Source: Marifrigoribacter sp965178585 (GTDB lineage Bacteria > Bacteroidota > Bacteroidia > Flavobacteriales > Flavobacteriaceae). Taken from it: a stretch of 64,000 nucleotides of DNA. How positions within the stretch are numbered: the first letter of the stretch is position 1; each line of letters opens with the position of its first letter. The notes below the pieces were generated by a model, which was not told the DNA's origin, searched no databases, and saw only the letters and a list, made by a program, of their open reading frames with translations. The stretch spans positions 1,984,001 to 2,048,000 of the forward strand of contig OZ238267.1 in the NCBI GenBank assembly GCA_965178585.1, given 5' to 3'. This document shows positions 44,314-53,089 of the stretch, piece after piece. The position numbers were made by a program, and so were the translations under genes.

Positions 44314-45177
44314 ATGCAATCATTATACAAGTCCGAAGAAGGAAAAAATGAAATTTTAAATCTTTACGACCAAAAGTTAAAAGGCTTAAATATCAATTAT
44401 AATTATAAAGCAGTTGAAACTTCATTTGGAAAAACCAATCTAATAATTACAGGTGATGCCTCAAAACCACCAATACTAGTTGTTCATGGCTCTAATGGTT
44501 GTGCTCCAATTGCTTTAGAAACCTATTCAGGTTTAGAATCGAATTTTCAAATTTTTGCTGTTGATGTTTTGGCGCAACCCAATAAAAGTTCAGAAACACG
44601 GTTGTCAATGAAAAATGAGGATTACGGAAAATGGTTAAACGAAGTGATTGATAACTTGAAATTAAAGAATGTAACGCTTGCTGGGTTTTCATTCGGTGGT
44701 TTGATTATTTTAAAAACATTAGAGTTTAATGAAACTAATATAAAGGAAGTGTTTTTAACAGCGCCAGCATATATTGTAAACGGAAACCCCTTAAAGGCAT
44801 TGTTTAAAGTTTTTATACCCATGAAACGTTATATAAAAACAAGAAGAGTAAAATATGTAGAACGATTTTTAACGGAAGTATTTACTGAGAAAGACACCTT
44901 TGCTGTACAATTTCTTTCCAAAGTATTCTTGTATTTTAAAATGGATTTCACACCTGTACCAGTTATTAAAACACAAACAGCAAAATTGATAAAAACATCT
45001 ATTACGGTTATCGCTGCAAAGAATGACTTGATGTTTCCTGGAAAAAAAATGATTAATCGTGCTAATAAAATATTTCCTTCATTAAAGCAGACTATATTTT
45101 TAGGACAATCAAAACACGTCCAAAACAGTGAAGATAATAAGCGAATTGTAAACCTTATAAATGGAGACTTTGAATAA
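44314..45177 (+). CDS. alpha/beta hydrolase
   Basis: This 287-residue protein has PPILVVHGSNGCAP as oxyanion strand. VTLAGFSFGGLIILKTL gives nucleophile Ser near residue 130, VIAAKNDLMFP a likely acid, and GQSKHVQNSE a likely histidine region. It is probably a cytoplasmic lipase- or esterase-like enzyme. It overlaps the downstream membrane-protein gene by 17 nt. Confidence 0.85.
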   Translation: MQSLYKSEEGKNEILNLYDQKLKGLNINYNYKAVETSFGKTNLIITGDASKPPILVVHGSNGCAPIALETYSGLESNFQIFAVDVLAQPNKSSETRLSMKNEDYGKWLNEVIDNLKLKNVTLAGFSFGGLIILKTLEFNETNIKEVFLTAPAYIVNGNPLKALFKVFIPMKRYIKTRRVKYVERFLTEVFTEKDTFAVQFLSKVFLYFKMDFTPVPVIKTQTAKLIKTSITVIAAKNDLMFPGKKMINRANKIFPSLKQTIFLGQSKHVQNSEDNKRIVNLINGDFE

Positions 45178-45718
45178 AATTATTGAGAGAAACATATCAG
45201 GAAAGAAAGTTTTAGGTCTTTTCATTTTAACTAATCTAGTATATACTTTTATGCTAACGGTTACGATTCCCAAAACAATGGAATTCTCGAATGGAATGAA
45301 ATTGTTGGACATGATGCCTACAGGATATGACTTGAATTATGTTAATGAACTATTCAATTCACTCGGAGAAATTGGACGACAGACATATCTAATAAATCAA
45401 ATTCCTGTGGATATGATTTATCCGCTACTTTTTGGACTGACCTATTCTCTGCTTTTGGCCTATTTTTTAAAAAAACTAAACAAACTCACCCCCCCTTTTA
45501 CTTATCTTTCTTTGTTACCAATAATTGCTGGAATTGCCGATTACCTGGAAAATATCGGGATTATTATAATGCTGAACAGTTATCCCGTTTTGACAGAGAG
45601 TACAGTAAATGTAACTAGTGTTTTTTCCTTAACAAAAAGTATTTCAACTAGTATATTTTTTATTGTTTTGATTGTTATTCTCATAATTTTAGGGGTTAAA
45701 GCAATTAATAGAAAATAA
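45161..45718 (+). CDS. hypothetical membrane protein
   Basis: This 185-residue protein has four transmembrane helices (about 18-36, 83-100, 115-135, 155-180). It starts within the end of the hydrolase gene (17-nt overlap), so it is coupled to it. No family is recognised. Confidence 0.65.
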   Translation: METLNKIIERNISGKKVLGLFILTNLVYTFMLTVTIPKTMEFSNGMKLLDMMPTGYDLNYVNELFNSLGEIGRQTYLINQIPVDMIYPLLFGLTYSLLLAYFLKKLNKLTPPFTYLSLLPIIAGIADYLENIGIIIMLNSYPVLTESTVNVTSVFSLTKSISTSIFFIVLIVILIILGVKAINRK

Positions 45719-45939
45719 ACAAGTGCTTACTAAGTAACTAATTCATAGCTAGAACAATGATTAAAGGGAATTAAAATTCATTTAATAATTATTGAAGTCC
45801 AATTATTGTATATTAAAATCATTTTTTTTATTAAAAGATTAATAATCTGTAACCTCTTCTGAGAAAGTATAGTCTCACAGGAACAAACTACTAGTTGTCA
45901 TATTAATTTCTAGTTTGATTTAATTTAAATAATTAGTCT

Positions 45940-46512
45940 ATGAATAAAATAAATTATAGAGAAACTATTGAAATCGTATGTCGTTTGTATGTATTCTTTT
46001 TTCTTACCGCTTATGGATTAGGAAAAGTAATTGGTGCTCAATTCTATACGCCAGATTTAATACCTTCCGAAATAGAGGCGATACCAATAAGCCAAATACC
46101 TAATTTTGAATTAGCTTGGATATTTATGGGACGCTCATATGGCTACATGTTATTTATAGGCATTGGAGAAATTTTGGGTGCATTTATGTTACTCTTTAAT
46201 AGGACGAAGTTAATAGGATCCTTTATTCTAATAACAATAATGATAAACGTAATCGTATTCGACATTTTTTTTCTTGATAAATATGGAGCTTTAGCAAGCG
46301 CAATACTATATTTTATTATGCTACTTATAATTCTTTATATAAATAAAACGAAAATTATGAAAGCAATTAAAGCTCTAACTAGTTTTGATGAAATTGAGAA
46401 AACATCTATAAAAGAGAAGGCTATAAAGTTTTCTTTTGCTTTATTAATTATTCTTGTTGTTTTTGCTTTTAATCAGTTTTTAGTGAGTTGGATTGGATAT
46501 GGAAAAGGATAA
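45940..46512 (+). CDS. DoxX-like membrane protein
   Basis: This 190-residue protein has four hydrophobic helices, with a first segment RLYVFFFLTAYGLGKVIG and IGIGEILGAFMLLF reminiscent of DoxX/DoxD-type membrane proteins. A long cytosolic helix, then a final helix VVFAFNQFLVSW, ends it. The family call is by shape, and its function is unknown. Confidence 0.55.
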   Translation: MNKINYRETIEIVCRLYVFFFLTAYGLGKVIGAQFYTPDLIPSEIEAIPISQIPNFELAWIFMGRSYGYMLFIGIGEILGAFMLLFNRTKLIGSFILITIMINVIVFDIFFLDKYGALASAILYFIMLLIILYINKTKIMKAIKALTSFDEIEKTSIKEKAIKFSFALLIILVVFAFNQFLVSWIGYGKG

Positions 46513-46539
46513 ATAAAACAAAAACCAAAACTAACAAGT

Positions 46540-46672
46540 GTTATCAATGTGTATATTTAATTACTGGTTTCGTTTGTACTCAGAATATCCTAGCGGAATT
46601 TTCTCTGGCTCGTATTAGTTTATTAAATTAGTTACTGAAACAAGTAACGTAGTCAAACAAAAAATCGATATC
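46540..46672 (+). repeat. array element R9, same family as R2
   Basis: Starts GTTATCAATGTGTATATTTAATTAC and ends CAAAAAATCGATATC, with ends GTTATC/GATATC complementary in five of six positions. It shares TAAATTAGTTAC-N-GAAACA and TTTTCTC-GGCTCGT with R2. Confidence 0.65.
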
Positions 46673-46687
46673 AAAATTTAAATAAAG

Positions 46688-47194
46688 ATGAAAAACATAC
46701 TAATTATAACTGCATTAATGGTCTCTACTATTGTTTTCGGACAAACTAAGGAAGATAAATATGCTAAAGATGTAAAATCAATAGATGCAATCATAACTGC
46801 TTATTATGATATTGTTTCTGGTTCCAGTAAAGAGCCTTGGGAGTTTGAAAGAGATAACTATATTCATTCCGAAAATGCTTTTATAACTCGACTAGACGAA
46901 AATGGAAATGCAAAAACGCATACACTAGAAGCGGAATACATTCCAATGGGATTTTTACCGAAAGAAAATTTTTATGAAAAAGAGCTTAAAAGAACAGTTA
47001 GTAACTATGGAAATATCGCACAAGTATGGAGTGCGTTTGAAATACGAACTGATCCAAACGTTAAATCACAAATTAGAGGGCTGAACAGCATTCAACTTCA
47101 CTTCGAAAATGGTCGCTGGTGGGTAGATAGTTGGACTTGCGAAATGGAGTCAGAAAAAAATACTCTTGTGGCGGACTTTTTGAATAATGAATAA
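46688..47194 (+). CDS. exported NTF2-like/SnoaL-like protein
   Basis: This 168-residue protein has a signal peptide ending in VFGQ. The mature domain starts with DAIITAYYDIVSGSSKEPWEFERDNYIH and ends NSIQLHFENGRWWVDSWTCEME. This matches the NTF2-like fold of small exported proteins. The function is unknown. It is the last gene of the accessory array. Confidence 0.7.
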   Translation: MKNILIITALMVSTIVFGQTKEDKYAKDVKSIDAIITAYYDIVSGSSKEPWEFERDNYIHSENAFITRLDENGNAKTHTLEAEYIPMGFLPKENFYEKELKRTVSNYGNIAQVWSAFEIRTDPNVKSQIRGLNSIQLHFENGRWWVDSWTCEMESEKNTLVADFLNNE

Positions 47195-47355
47195 AAACTA
47201 TTGTCACCTAAGATTTTGACAATGATGTACTTACATGTATAAATTTCTTTTCCAAACTTACTTTAACTAAACAGAATTGTAGTAAACAACTTTACAAACA
47301 AGGTTACATTCCAAAAATTATAACACACACTTAAAAGCTTATTTCTATCTATTAT

Positions 47356-48138
47356 TTAATTATTGTGTAATTCAGCTTCAAGATTTAAAAGAAGACTTTT
47401 GGCTTCTTCTAAACTGTTTTCTGTGTGTGTTCTATTAGCAGCTTCTATAATTATACGACCACTTACTGCATTCATAATTTCAAATGCTGGAGGAAATTGA
47501 TAATTAACTTGTATTATTTGATCTCTCATTTTTTGTTCATAGCTATCTTCATTAAATTTTGTTACTTGATAATTAAAATCTTTAAGCTGGATAACGGTTG
47601 AAGATTTTAAAACGGGAAATATTTGTGTATAAAATACATTTTCAATGTTTCCATTTACGGAGGATTTATTCTGATTTGAATTTTGATAAAACTCAATAAC
47701 CTGGGATCGAAGTACTTTGTTTTTAATTAAATTTAACTGCCCTGTTGAATTTAATTCATTGAAAGTGGTACGAAAATCATTAAACTTATTGGTGTACATT
47801 AAATTACTTAGCATGGTATTTAGACTGTCTATTTCTTGTAAAGATGAGCTTTTTGAAAATTGAGCCAGCAAGTTCTCAGACTTACTAATAATAAAATCTG
47901 AAAAACCTATAGAACTCTCTAATCCAACGATCTGTTTTTCTAAATCATTTTTAAGACCATTTAAGAATTCCATTTCTTTTACCGAATTAATTCGGCTGAT
48001 ATTCCATGTGTTAATCTGTAATGCTATTAAAATCCCGATCACAACCAATACAATTTCACCAATGGCATAGCGGCTATATTTTAATACTTTGTTATCGTCT
48101 GCCATTTTTTTACGTTTTTTTCTAAAGAAATTAATCAT
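47356..48138 (-). CDS. DUF6090-type one-TM protein (copy A)
   Basis: This 260-residue protein uses the start at 48138 (MINFFRKKRKKMADDN). A positively charged cytosolic start is followed by a transmembrane segment containing YAIGEIVLVVIGILIALQINTWN. A long helical extracytoplasmic domain follows, with TFNELNSTGQLNLIKN shared by its neighbours. Copy A is the most diverged of five in this region. The function is unknown. Its 3' end is 161 nt from the convergent NTF2-like gene. Confidence 0.75.
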   Translation of the reverse strand: MINFFRKKRKKMADDNKVLKYSRYAIGEIVLVVIGILIALQINTWNISRINSVKEMEFLNGLKNDLEKQIVGLESSIGFSDFIISKSENLLAQFSKSSSLQEIDSLNTMLSNLMYTNKFNDFRTTFNELNSTGQLNLIKNKVLRSQVIEFYQNSNQNKSSVNGNIENVFYTQIFPVLKSSTVIQLKDFNYQVTKFNEDSYEQKMRDQIIQVNYQFPPAFEIMNAVSGRIIIEAANRTHTENSLEEAKSLLLNLEAELHNN

Positions 48139-48159
48139 AATTTTCGAGCTCAAATTTTA

Positions 48160-48912
48160 TTAGTTCTTTAATAATTTTTGGGTTTCTAATAATATATTTT
48201 GCAAATAAGTGTATCCTCCAATAAATCCTTCATTATACATTTTTCTAGTTATCATAAGATTTTCAAATTCTTGATCATCGAGCATTTTCCAGTTATCATT
48301 TTTATAAACTTTGGAAACTCCTAATTCTTCATTTCTACCAAAGAAGGAAATTACTCCATTTCTTGAATTATAATTTTTATTTAAATAAGGAATAAACAAA
48401 TCGATTAAATCTTGATTAGCGATTCGTTCTCGTTCATTTATAGTTTCATAAACAGTATTTAAGCGATAAATAGATTGTCTTAATGAATCTGAAGTGATTA
48501 AAGCTAAGTCTCCATTTTCTCTCCCTTCGATTATGGTATTCATGTTTAAATTTAAATGTGAATCATAAATGTTTACAGAAATTAAACTATCTAACTTTTT
48601 ATCAATAGAAATGCCTTTCACACCACTACCAATAATATGGAATAATTGATTAGTTATTTTTACATGCTTTTGCTTATTATCTAACACCATTTCGACACGA
48701 GTTAGATTATCCTCTATTTGGGTTTCTAGTTTTTCCATAAAATGGTGGGCACGATTATTTTCCAGACGATTATTATTCCAATTATTAACTTGTAGAGCAA
48801 TCAATATCCCAAAAACCACCAATACAATTTCACCAATGGCATATTTAAAGTATTTGCTTGTTTTGTTTTCCATAAGGAGGTTTTGACGGATTTTACGAAA
48901 GAATTTAATCAT
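48160..48912 (-). CDS. DUF6090-type one-TM protein (copy B)
   Basis: This 250-residue member has the conserved head MIKFFRKIRQNLLMENKTSKYFK followed by one transmembrane helix (YAIGEIVLVVFGILIALQVNNWN). The outer domain has coiled-coil tendency (RAHHFMEKLETQIEDNL). The first 120-140 nt of the gene closely resemble copies C and D, while the rest diverges. It sits 22 nt upstream of copy A and overlaps the broken copy at 48905. Its function is unknown. Confidence 0.78.
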   Translation of the reverse strand: MIKFFRKIRQNLLMENKTSKYFKYAIGEIVLVVFGILIALQVNNWNNNRLENNRAHHFMEKLETQIEDNLTRVEMVLDNKQKHVKITNQLFHIIGSGVKGISIDKKLDSLISVNIYDSHLNLNMNTIIEGRENGDLALITSDSLRQSIYRLNTVYETINERERIANQDLIDLFIPYLNKNYNSRNGVISFFGRNEELGVSKVYKNDNWKMLDDQEFENLMITRKMYNEGFIGGYTYLQNILLETQKLLKN

Positions 48913-49249
48913 GGTTTTTGTTTAGTTCTTTTTCGATCTTTAATATTAATTCATTTGCACCTTTATCTAACCTTTTAACCCTACTATAAATTGAATACCC
49001 AAACGTTAATTCTTGATTAATTAAATTGAGAAATTCTTCACTTTTATAATGCTCTAATATTCTTTTAATATCCAAAGTATCAATAGAACTTTTATCTTCT
49101 GGATTATATGGTTTTAATGAGTTGTTAAATGCAGCATATATCAGTTTAAAACTACTTGAACTAATAAGTTCTTGATAGGTGGCAATATTACCGAAATTAG
49201 AACTTATGAGTATCTTGAACAAGTTTCTTGCCCCATACAAATTTTTCAT
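48905..49249 (-). pseudogene. DUF6090-type remnant, 5' half missing
   Basis: Only the C-terminal part is present (ATYQELISSSSFKLIYAAFNN...), which aligns with copies C and D in TYxELxxSxxFxxI. The conserved head and transmembrane segment are absent. Upstream, the frame runs into the inverted hydrolase fragment at about 49.2 kb. The gene appears decapitated by a rearrangement. Confidence 0.7.
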
Positions 49250-49405
49250 GGAACCAGAGATTATTTAGTTAATGCTAAAACCAATTGCGACCAACTAAAA
49301 GAATTATATCCAAATAAAATTAACCTAACCTACATAATAGATGGAGCTCATAACGACATTCATATCACTAAACAATATTATGATGTTTTAAAAGATTTAC
49401 TATAA
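49172..49405 (+). pseudogene. alpha/beta hydrolase C-terminal remnant
   Basis: The frame reads YLEQVSCPIQIFHGTRDYLVNA (residues 13-34) and ends IIDGAHNDIHITKQYYDVLKDLL. This is the acid-and-histidine end of an alpha/beta hydrolase (GTRD, GAHND). There is no nucleophile half upstream, and the first codons overlap the decapitated DUF6090 frame. It is therefore a 3' remnant fused at about 49.2 kb. Confidence 0.7.
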
Positions 49406-49422
49406 TTTGTATTAATCAGTTT

Positions 49423-49959
49423 TTAATGTTTATCAAAATAAATCACCGGTGGTTTCCAAGTGATAGAATCTCCTAAAATATTATAAGAATAACTAACTAC
49501 TTCCATCCATATTGGAGTCACTTTAATTAAAAGATAATCTTCTTCTCTATTAGGGTAGAATGCTTCCCATTCTTCTTTCCATCTACTATCTTTTTCTTCT
49601 TGACTATTTACCAAAGTTGCATTTCCGTGAATGGTAACATATCCCGTATTACCCTTTTCTAAATAATTAAGAGTTACATTAGAATTCTTTTTAATTTGTT
49701 CCACTTTCCTACTCTTAGGGTTGGTTCCAAACCAAACGGTAAAATCACTTTCAGGTTTAAAAGGAGACATTTCTCTTACCCTAGGAACTCCTTCACTATC
49801 AATTGTAATTAATGAACAGGTTTTTGCTGAACTCATGATATCCTTTGCTGCAAATTTAATTTTTTGTTGCAACGAATCTTCTTCTTTTTTCTGACTAATA
49901 CATTGAAGATTAATTAGTAAAATTATAATTAGCCAAAGAGAGCTGAAGGGTTTATACAT
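49423..49959 (-). CDS. exported pyridoxamine 5'-phosphate oxidase-like protein
   Basis: This 178-residue protein has an N-terminal hydrophobic signal ending near LQCISQ. The flavin-binding split-barrel domain starts KFAAKDIMSSAKTCSLITID and includes VREMSPFKPESDFTVWFGTNPKSRKVEQIKK and GYVTIHGNATLV. It resembles general-stress-protein-26-type FMN/F420 flavoproteins rather than PdxH. Its substrate is unknown. Location would be periplasmic or membrane-associated, unusual for the family. Confidence 0.75.
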   Translation of the reverse strand: MYKPFSSLWLIIILLINLQCISQKKEEDSLQQKIKFAAKDIMSSAKTCSLITIDSEGVPRVREMSPFKPESDFTVWFGTNPKSRKVEQIKKNSNVTLNYLEKGNTGYVTIHGNATLVNSQEEKDSRWKEEWEAFYPNREEDYLLIKVTPIWMEVVSYSYNILGDSITWKPPVIYFDKH

Positions 49960-49988
49960 CTTATAAGTTTTACTAAAAATAATACATT

Positions 49989-50432
49989 TTATTGAGTTAC
50001 CATAGGTCCTAGTTTTTTTCCGCCCAATAAATGCATATGAAGATGAAAAACAGACTGACCTGCGTCTTCATTAATATTCATAGATACTCGATAACCTGTT
50101 TCTGCAATTCCATTTTCCTTAGCCAATTGCTTAGCAACTAAAAATAATTTCCCCATTAATAATGTATCCTCCTCAGAGATATCGTTTATGGTATAAATCT
50201 CTTTTTTAGGTACAATTAATAAGTGAACAGGTGCTTGAGTTCTTATAGGAACAAAAGCTATGATATCCTCATCTTCATAAACAATAGTAGCAGGTAATTC
50301 TCGATTAATAATTTTTGTAAAAACAGAACCGTTTTCAATTTTTTCGTGCTTTTGTTTTTGGTAAGCTTCACTTTGTCCCCAACCTGTGGTATAGGCTATG
50401 AAACATAAAATAAATAATATTTTTTTTAACAT
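49989..50432 (-). CDS. HIT family protein with export signal
   Basis: This 147-residue protein shows the histidine-triad motif H-L-H-M-H-L-L (about residues 130-136) and the start FTKIINRELPATIVYEDEDIIAF of the HINT/HIT hydrolase fold. An N-terminal signal peptide (MLKKILFILCFIAYTTGWGQ) precedes it, which cytoplasmic HIT proteins do not have. It should hydrolyse nucleoside phosphoramidates or similar substrates outside the cytoplasm. It lies 29 nt upstream of the PNPOx-like gene. Confidence 0.85.
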   Translation of the reverse strand: MLKKILFILCFIAYTTGWGQSEAYQKQKHEKIENGSVFTKIINRELPATIVYEDEDIIAFVPIRTQAPVHLLIVPKKEIYTINDISEEDTLLMGKLFLVAKQLAKENGIAETGYRVSMNINEDAGQSVFHLHMHLLGGKKLGPMVTQ

Positions 50433-50448
50433 AACTTTTCTATTTTTT

Positions 50449-50685
50449 TTATTTAGCCAATTGACCTCGATGTGGTTTTAAATCATTTCTACTTTTATCC
50501 ATATCTTTTTCATCAATAGTCATAAAAGCGATGGTATACATTTCAGAAATCCTTGTAGTTGCTATATCATAGTAATGGAGGTTTTCCATTTGCGCATATT
50601 CTTTTAAATGAATACAATGATGCTCAGCTATTTTTAAGGATTCTGGACCTCTAAAATCCCATATTAGTTTTATTTTTCTATTCAT
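50449..50685 (-). CDS. hypothetical small protein
   Basis: This 78-residue soluble protein starts MNRKIKLIWDFRGPESLKIAEHH. It has the look of a conserved flavobacterial family of unknown function (heme- or RNA-binding cannot be inferred). It lies 3 nt from the end of copy C and 16 nt before the HIT gene, so it is part of the same transcript. Confidence 0.6.
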   Translation of the reverse strand: MNRKIKLIWDFRGPESLKIAEHHCIHLKEYAQMENLHYYDIATTRISEMYTIAFMTIDEKDMDKSRNDLKPHRGQLAK

Positions 50686-50688
50686 TTA

Positions 50689-51450
50689 CTATTTGAGTTC
50701 TATTAATTCGTTATTAATCATTTTAATAAGTTGAGTAGACTTAATTTTGATGTTTTTGTAACTAGGAATTGTTGTTTCGGTTATAATGTTAGAAATAAAT
50801 ATACCATTAAAATATTCTTTGTTTTTTAATAACTCATTAAAGTCTTCCATTGTAATATTTTGATCTTCTATTGTTTTATCGCCTAAATAAACAGGCCATA
50901 ATTTATTTGTATTAATATATTTTAAAAGAGGTTTTGAAATGTATTCTCTGTAATCAAATGTTTCATGTTCAATACTAAAATCATTTCGTTTATAAAGTTC
51001 TTCTAAATCAAGTAAAAACTTCTTTATGGAATCATTTGAAATTAAATTTAAGTTACCAGAATTTGACAACTCTGTATAGGTAGTATTATTGGGAGTAAAC
51101 TTTTCTTCCATTAATGTATTAACAACATTATAAGTAAGTTCTGTTATGTCTGTAATAGGAGCTCCATTAATCTGTGCTATCAGCTTATTAGTGGTTTTAT
51201 ATTTTTCCCTTCTAAAATTTATTTGGAAAGCTAAACTATTTAAATCCTTTTCAAGGTCTTGTTTAATATTTTGAAGATATTTTACTTCTCTTACTCTATC
51301 TTTCCTTTCATTATTCCAATTATTAACTTGCAATGCTAACAATATACCAATCATCACTAATACAATCTCCCCTATAGCATATTTAAAATATTTACCTGTT
51401 TTGTTTTCCATAAGAAGGTTTTGACGGATTTTACGAAAGAATTTAATCAT
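50689..51450 (-). CDS. DUF6090-type one-TM protein (copy C)
   Basis: This 253-residue member has the head MIKFFRKIRQNLLMENKTGK and one transmembrane segment (YAIGEIVLVMIGILLALQVNNWN). An extracytoplasmic domain follows with NTTYTELSNSGNLNLISND. The first roughly 75 nt are almost identical to copy D. It overlaps copy D by 4 nt, so they are coupled. Its function is unknown. Confidence 0.78.
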   Translation of the reverse strand: MIKFFRKIRQNLLMENKTGKYFKYAIGEIVLVMIGILLALQVNNWNNERKDRVREVKYLQNIKQDLEKDLNSLAFQINFRREKYKTTNKLIAQINGAPITDITELTYNVVNTLMEEKFTPNNTTYTELSNSGNLNLISNDSIKKFLLDLEELYKRNDFSIEHETFDYREYISKPLLKYINTNKLWPVYLGDKTIEDQNITMEDFNELLKNKEYFNGIFISNIITETTIPSYKNIKIKSTQLIKMINNELIELK

Positions 51451-52157
51451 TGGTTTTGAGTTAATCTTATAATTTCATTAATATAATACTCAACTTGTTC
51501 ATCTTTAATGGCATCTAAAATTTCCTGATGACTGCCTAATTTTGTAACCCAAATGTTTTGAAACTCTATGCTAGATACCAATTTCAAATTTACCTCATTA
51601 TAGGGATTGTACATATCATAATTCTTCCTTAAATAAGGCAATAATTCCCAAATTTGAAGATCTCTTGCATATTGTTCCTCCTCTGTATAATCATTATAAA
51701 CATCTTTCCAGGAAACCAATAAATTACGTAATTCTTCATTTCTTATCACCTCAAAAGAAGAGGAACTGATTAATGCATCAATACTACAATTTGAAGGATT
51801 AAAGGTTTTAACGTTAAAAATATCTCCAACATATTTAGTTACGGTATCTATTGAAGCTTTCTCTGCTTTAAATGGCAAGTTTTTTATAATATTTAAACAT
51901 CCTTCTATTGATTTTTCATTATTTATAATAATACTATCTAATTGTATTTTATTACTTATAAAATCCTTGTGTATTTGTTTTAATATTATGGTTTCTTTTT
52001 GTCTGTTTTGTCGTTGTTGATTCCAGTTATTTATTTGCAATGCAATCAAGATACCTATGACTACTAATACAATCTCACCAATAGCATATTTAAAATATTT
52101 ACCTGTTTTGTTTTCCATAAGAAGATTTTGACGGATTTTACGAAAGAATTTAATCAT
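51447..52157 (-). CDS. DUF6090-type one-TM protein (copy D)
   Basis: This 236-residue member has the head MIKFFRKIRQNLLMENKTGK and the transmembrane YAIGEIVLVVIGILIALQINNWN. The outer domain contains SIDALISSSSFEVIRNEEL, the region that also survives in the broken copy at 48905. It overlaps copy C by 4 nt. A hairpin lies 40 nt upstream. Confidence 0.78.
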   Translation of the reverse strand: MIKFFRKIRQNLLMENKTGKYFKYAIGEIVLVVIGILIALQINNWNQQRQNRQKETIILKQIHKDFISNKIQLDSIIINNEKSIEGCLNIIKNLPFKAEKASIDTVTKYVGDIFNVKTFNPSNCSIDALISSSSFEVIRNEELRNLLVSWKDVYNDYTEEEQYARDLQIWELLPYLRKNYDMYNPYNEVNLKLVSSIEFQNIWVTKLGSHQEILDAIKDEQVEYYINEIIRLTQNQ

Positions 52158-52197
52158 GATAGTTGGTTAGATTTTAAAGATAAACTTTTTTTTAAAT

Positions 52198-52227
52198 AAT
52201 AAGACCAACTCAAAAGTTGGTCTTATT
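52198..52227. terminator. perfect 13-bp hairpin between the CPBP and DUF6090 genes
   Basis: The stem AATAAGACCAACT/AGTTGGTCTTATT has a 4-nt loop. It has no T-run on either side, so it may be a regulatory hairpin or a degraded terminator. It separates the upstream minus-strand CPBP gene from copy D. Confidence 0.5.
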
Positions 52228-52253
52228 CATAATCAAGAATATAATTAATAATA

Positions 52254-53087
52254 TTAAGTCTGTTTTAATACTTTATGCCTTATAAAAACTGAAATATAGT
52301 CCCATTTCCAAATGATTAAAGTCATTAACAAAAAAAACCCATTAAATAGGATAATAAAAATAATAAAGGGTGCCCATGTTTCAAAAGTAGTTACTTCGGG
52401 TATAAAAAGAATGCTATCACCATTGTTAGCATCACTTATTAAATGACGAGTAGCCCAATTATTTCCTAAATGAATACCTATAGGGAAAAATAAACTTTTA
52501 GATTTTATTAAAGCCGTTGCGAATAATAAATGTCCTACCGGTATTGTAACCATTAACATTATAATCATTCCTTTGCTTTTTAAAACTTGCTCATCCAACA
52601 CATGAATCAGCATAAATAGAATAGAAAAAATAATATTGGCAGTCACTACATTAGAAATTTCAATCGTTTTTTTAAATAAATAACCTCTAAATAATAGCTC
52701 TTCTACTGCAACCTGGGGTAGAATATAGTAAAATGCTATTAAAATTGTTGAATAGTCAATAGCAGTACTCAATTCAAAAGTTTCTCCTGTATAAAGTGCT
52801 CTAATAAATTTTGCGCCAAATAAAGCTATGATACCAATTCCAATTCCTAACGGTAAAAAAGATATGTTTTTGAGAGTACCGTTTAATCCTAAATATTTTA
52901 ATGATTTATGGTCAATTTTTAAAAGAAACCAAGTAACCACAAATAATAGCAGGCAGGATATATAAGGAAAATATAGTTTTAAAAATGGGGTATCCATTAT
53001 TCCACCAATAACAATTGCTAATACAAAAAGAATAATTGCTAATGCATATCTAGAACAATTTGGATATTTATTTAATAATTTTTTCAT
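52254..53087 (-). CDS. CPBP family intramembrane protease
   Basis: This 277-residue polytopic protein (about eight helices) has the CPBP/CAAX-processing motif V-E-E-L-L-F-R-G (EExxxR) near residue 132. The later FxxxH motif is ILFMLIHVLDE. It belongs to the Abi/CPBP group (former CAAX protease-like). The target is unknown. It follows the other CPBP gene by 2 nt, so both are in one transcript. Confidence 0.8.
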   Translation of the reverse strand: MKKLLNKYPNCSRYALAIILFVLAIVIGGIMDTPFLKLYFPYISCLLLFVVTWFLLKIDHKSLKYLGLNGTLKNISFLPLGIGIGIIALFGAKFIRALYTGETFELSTAIDYSTILIAFYYILPQVAVEELLFRGYLFKKTIEISNVVTANIIFSILFMLIHVLDEQVLKSKGMIIMLMVTIPVGHLLFATALIKSKSLFFPIGIHLGNNWATRHLISDANNGDSILFIPEVTTFETWAPFIIFIILFNGFFLLMTLIIWKWDYISVFIRHKVLKQT

Positions 53088-53089
53088 AG

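Noticed and set aside
45882..45920. CAAACTA/TAGTTTG inverted repeat before the DoxX-like gene
   Set aside because: The 7-bp stem has a long loop and lacks the GTGTATAA and ACCGTT cores, so it was not counted as a cassette element.
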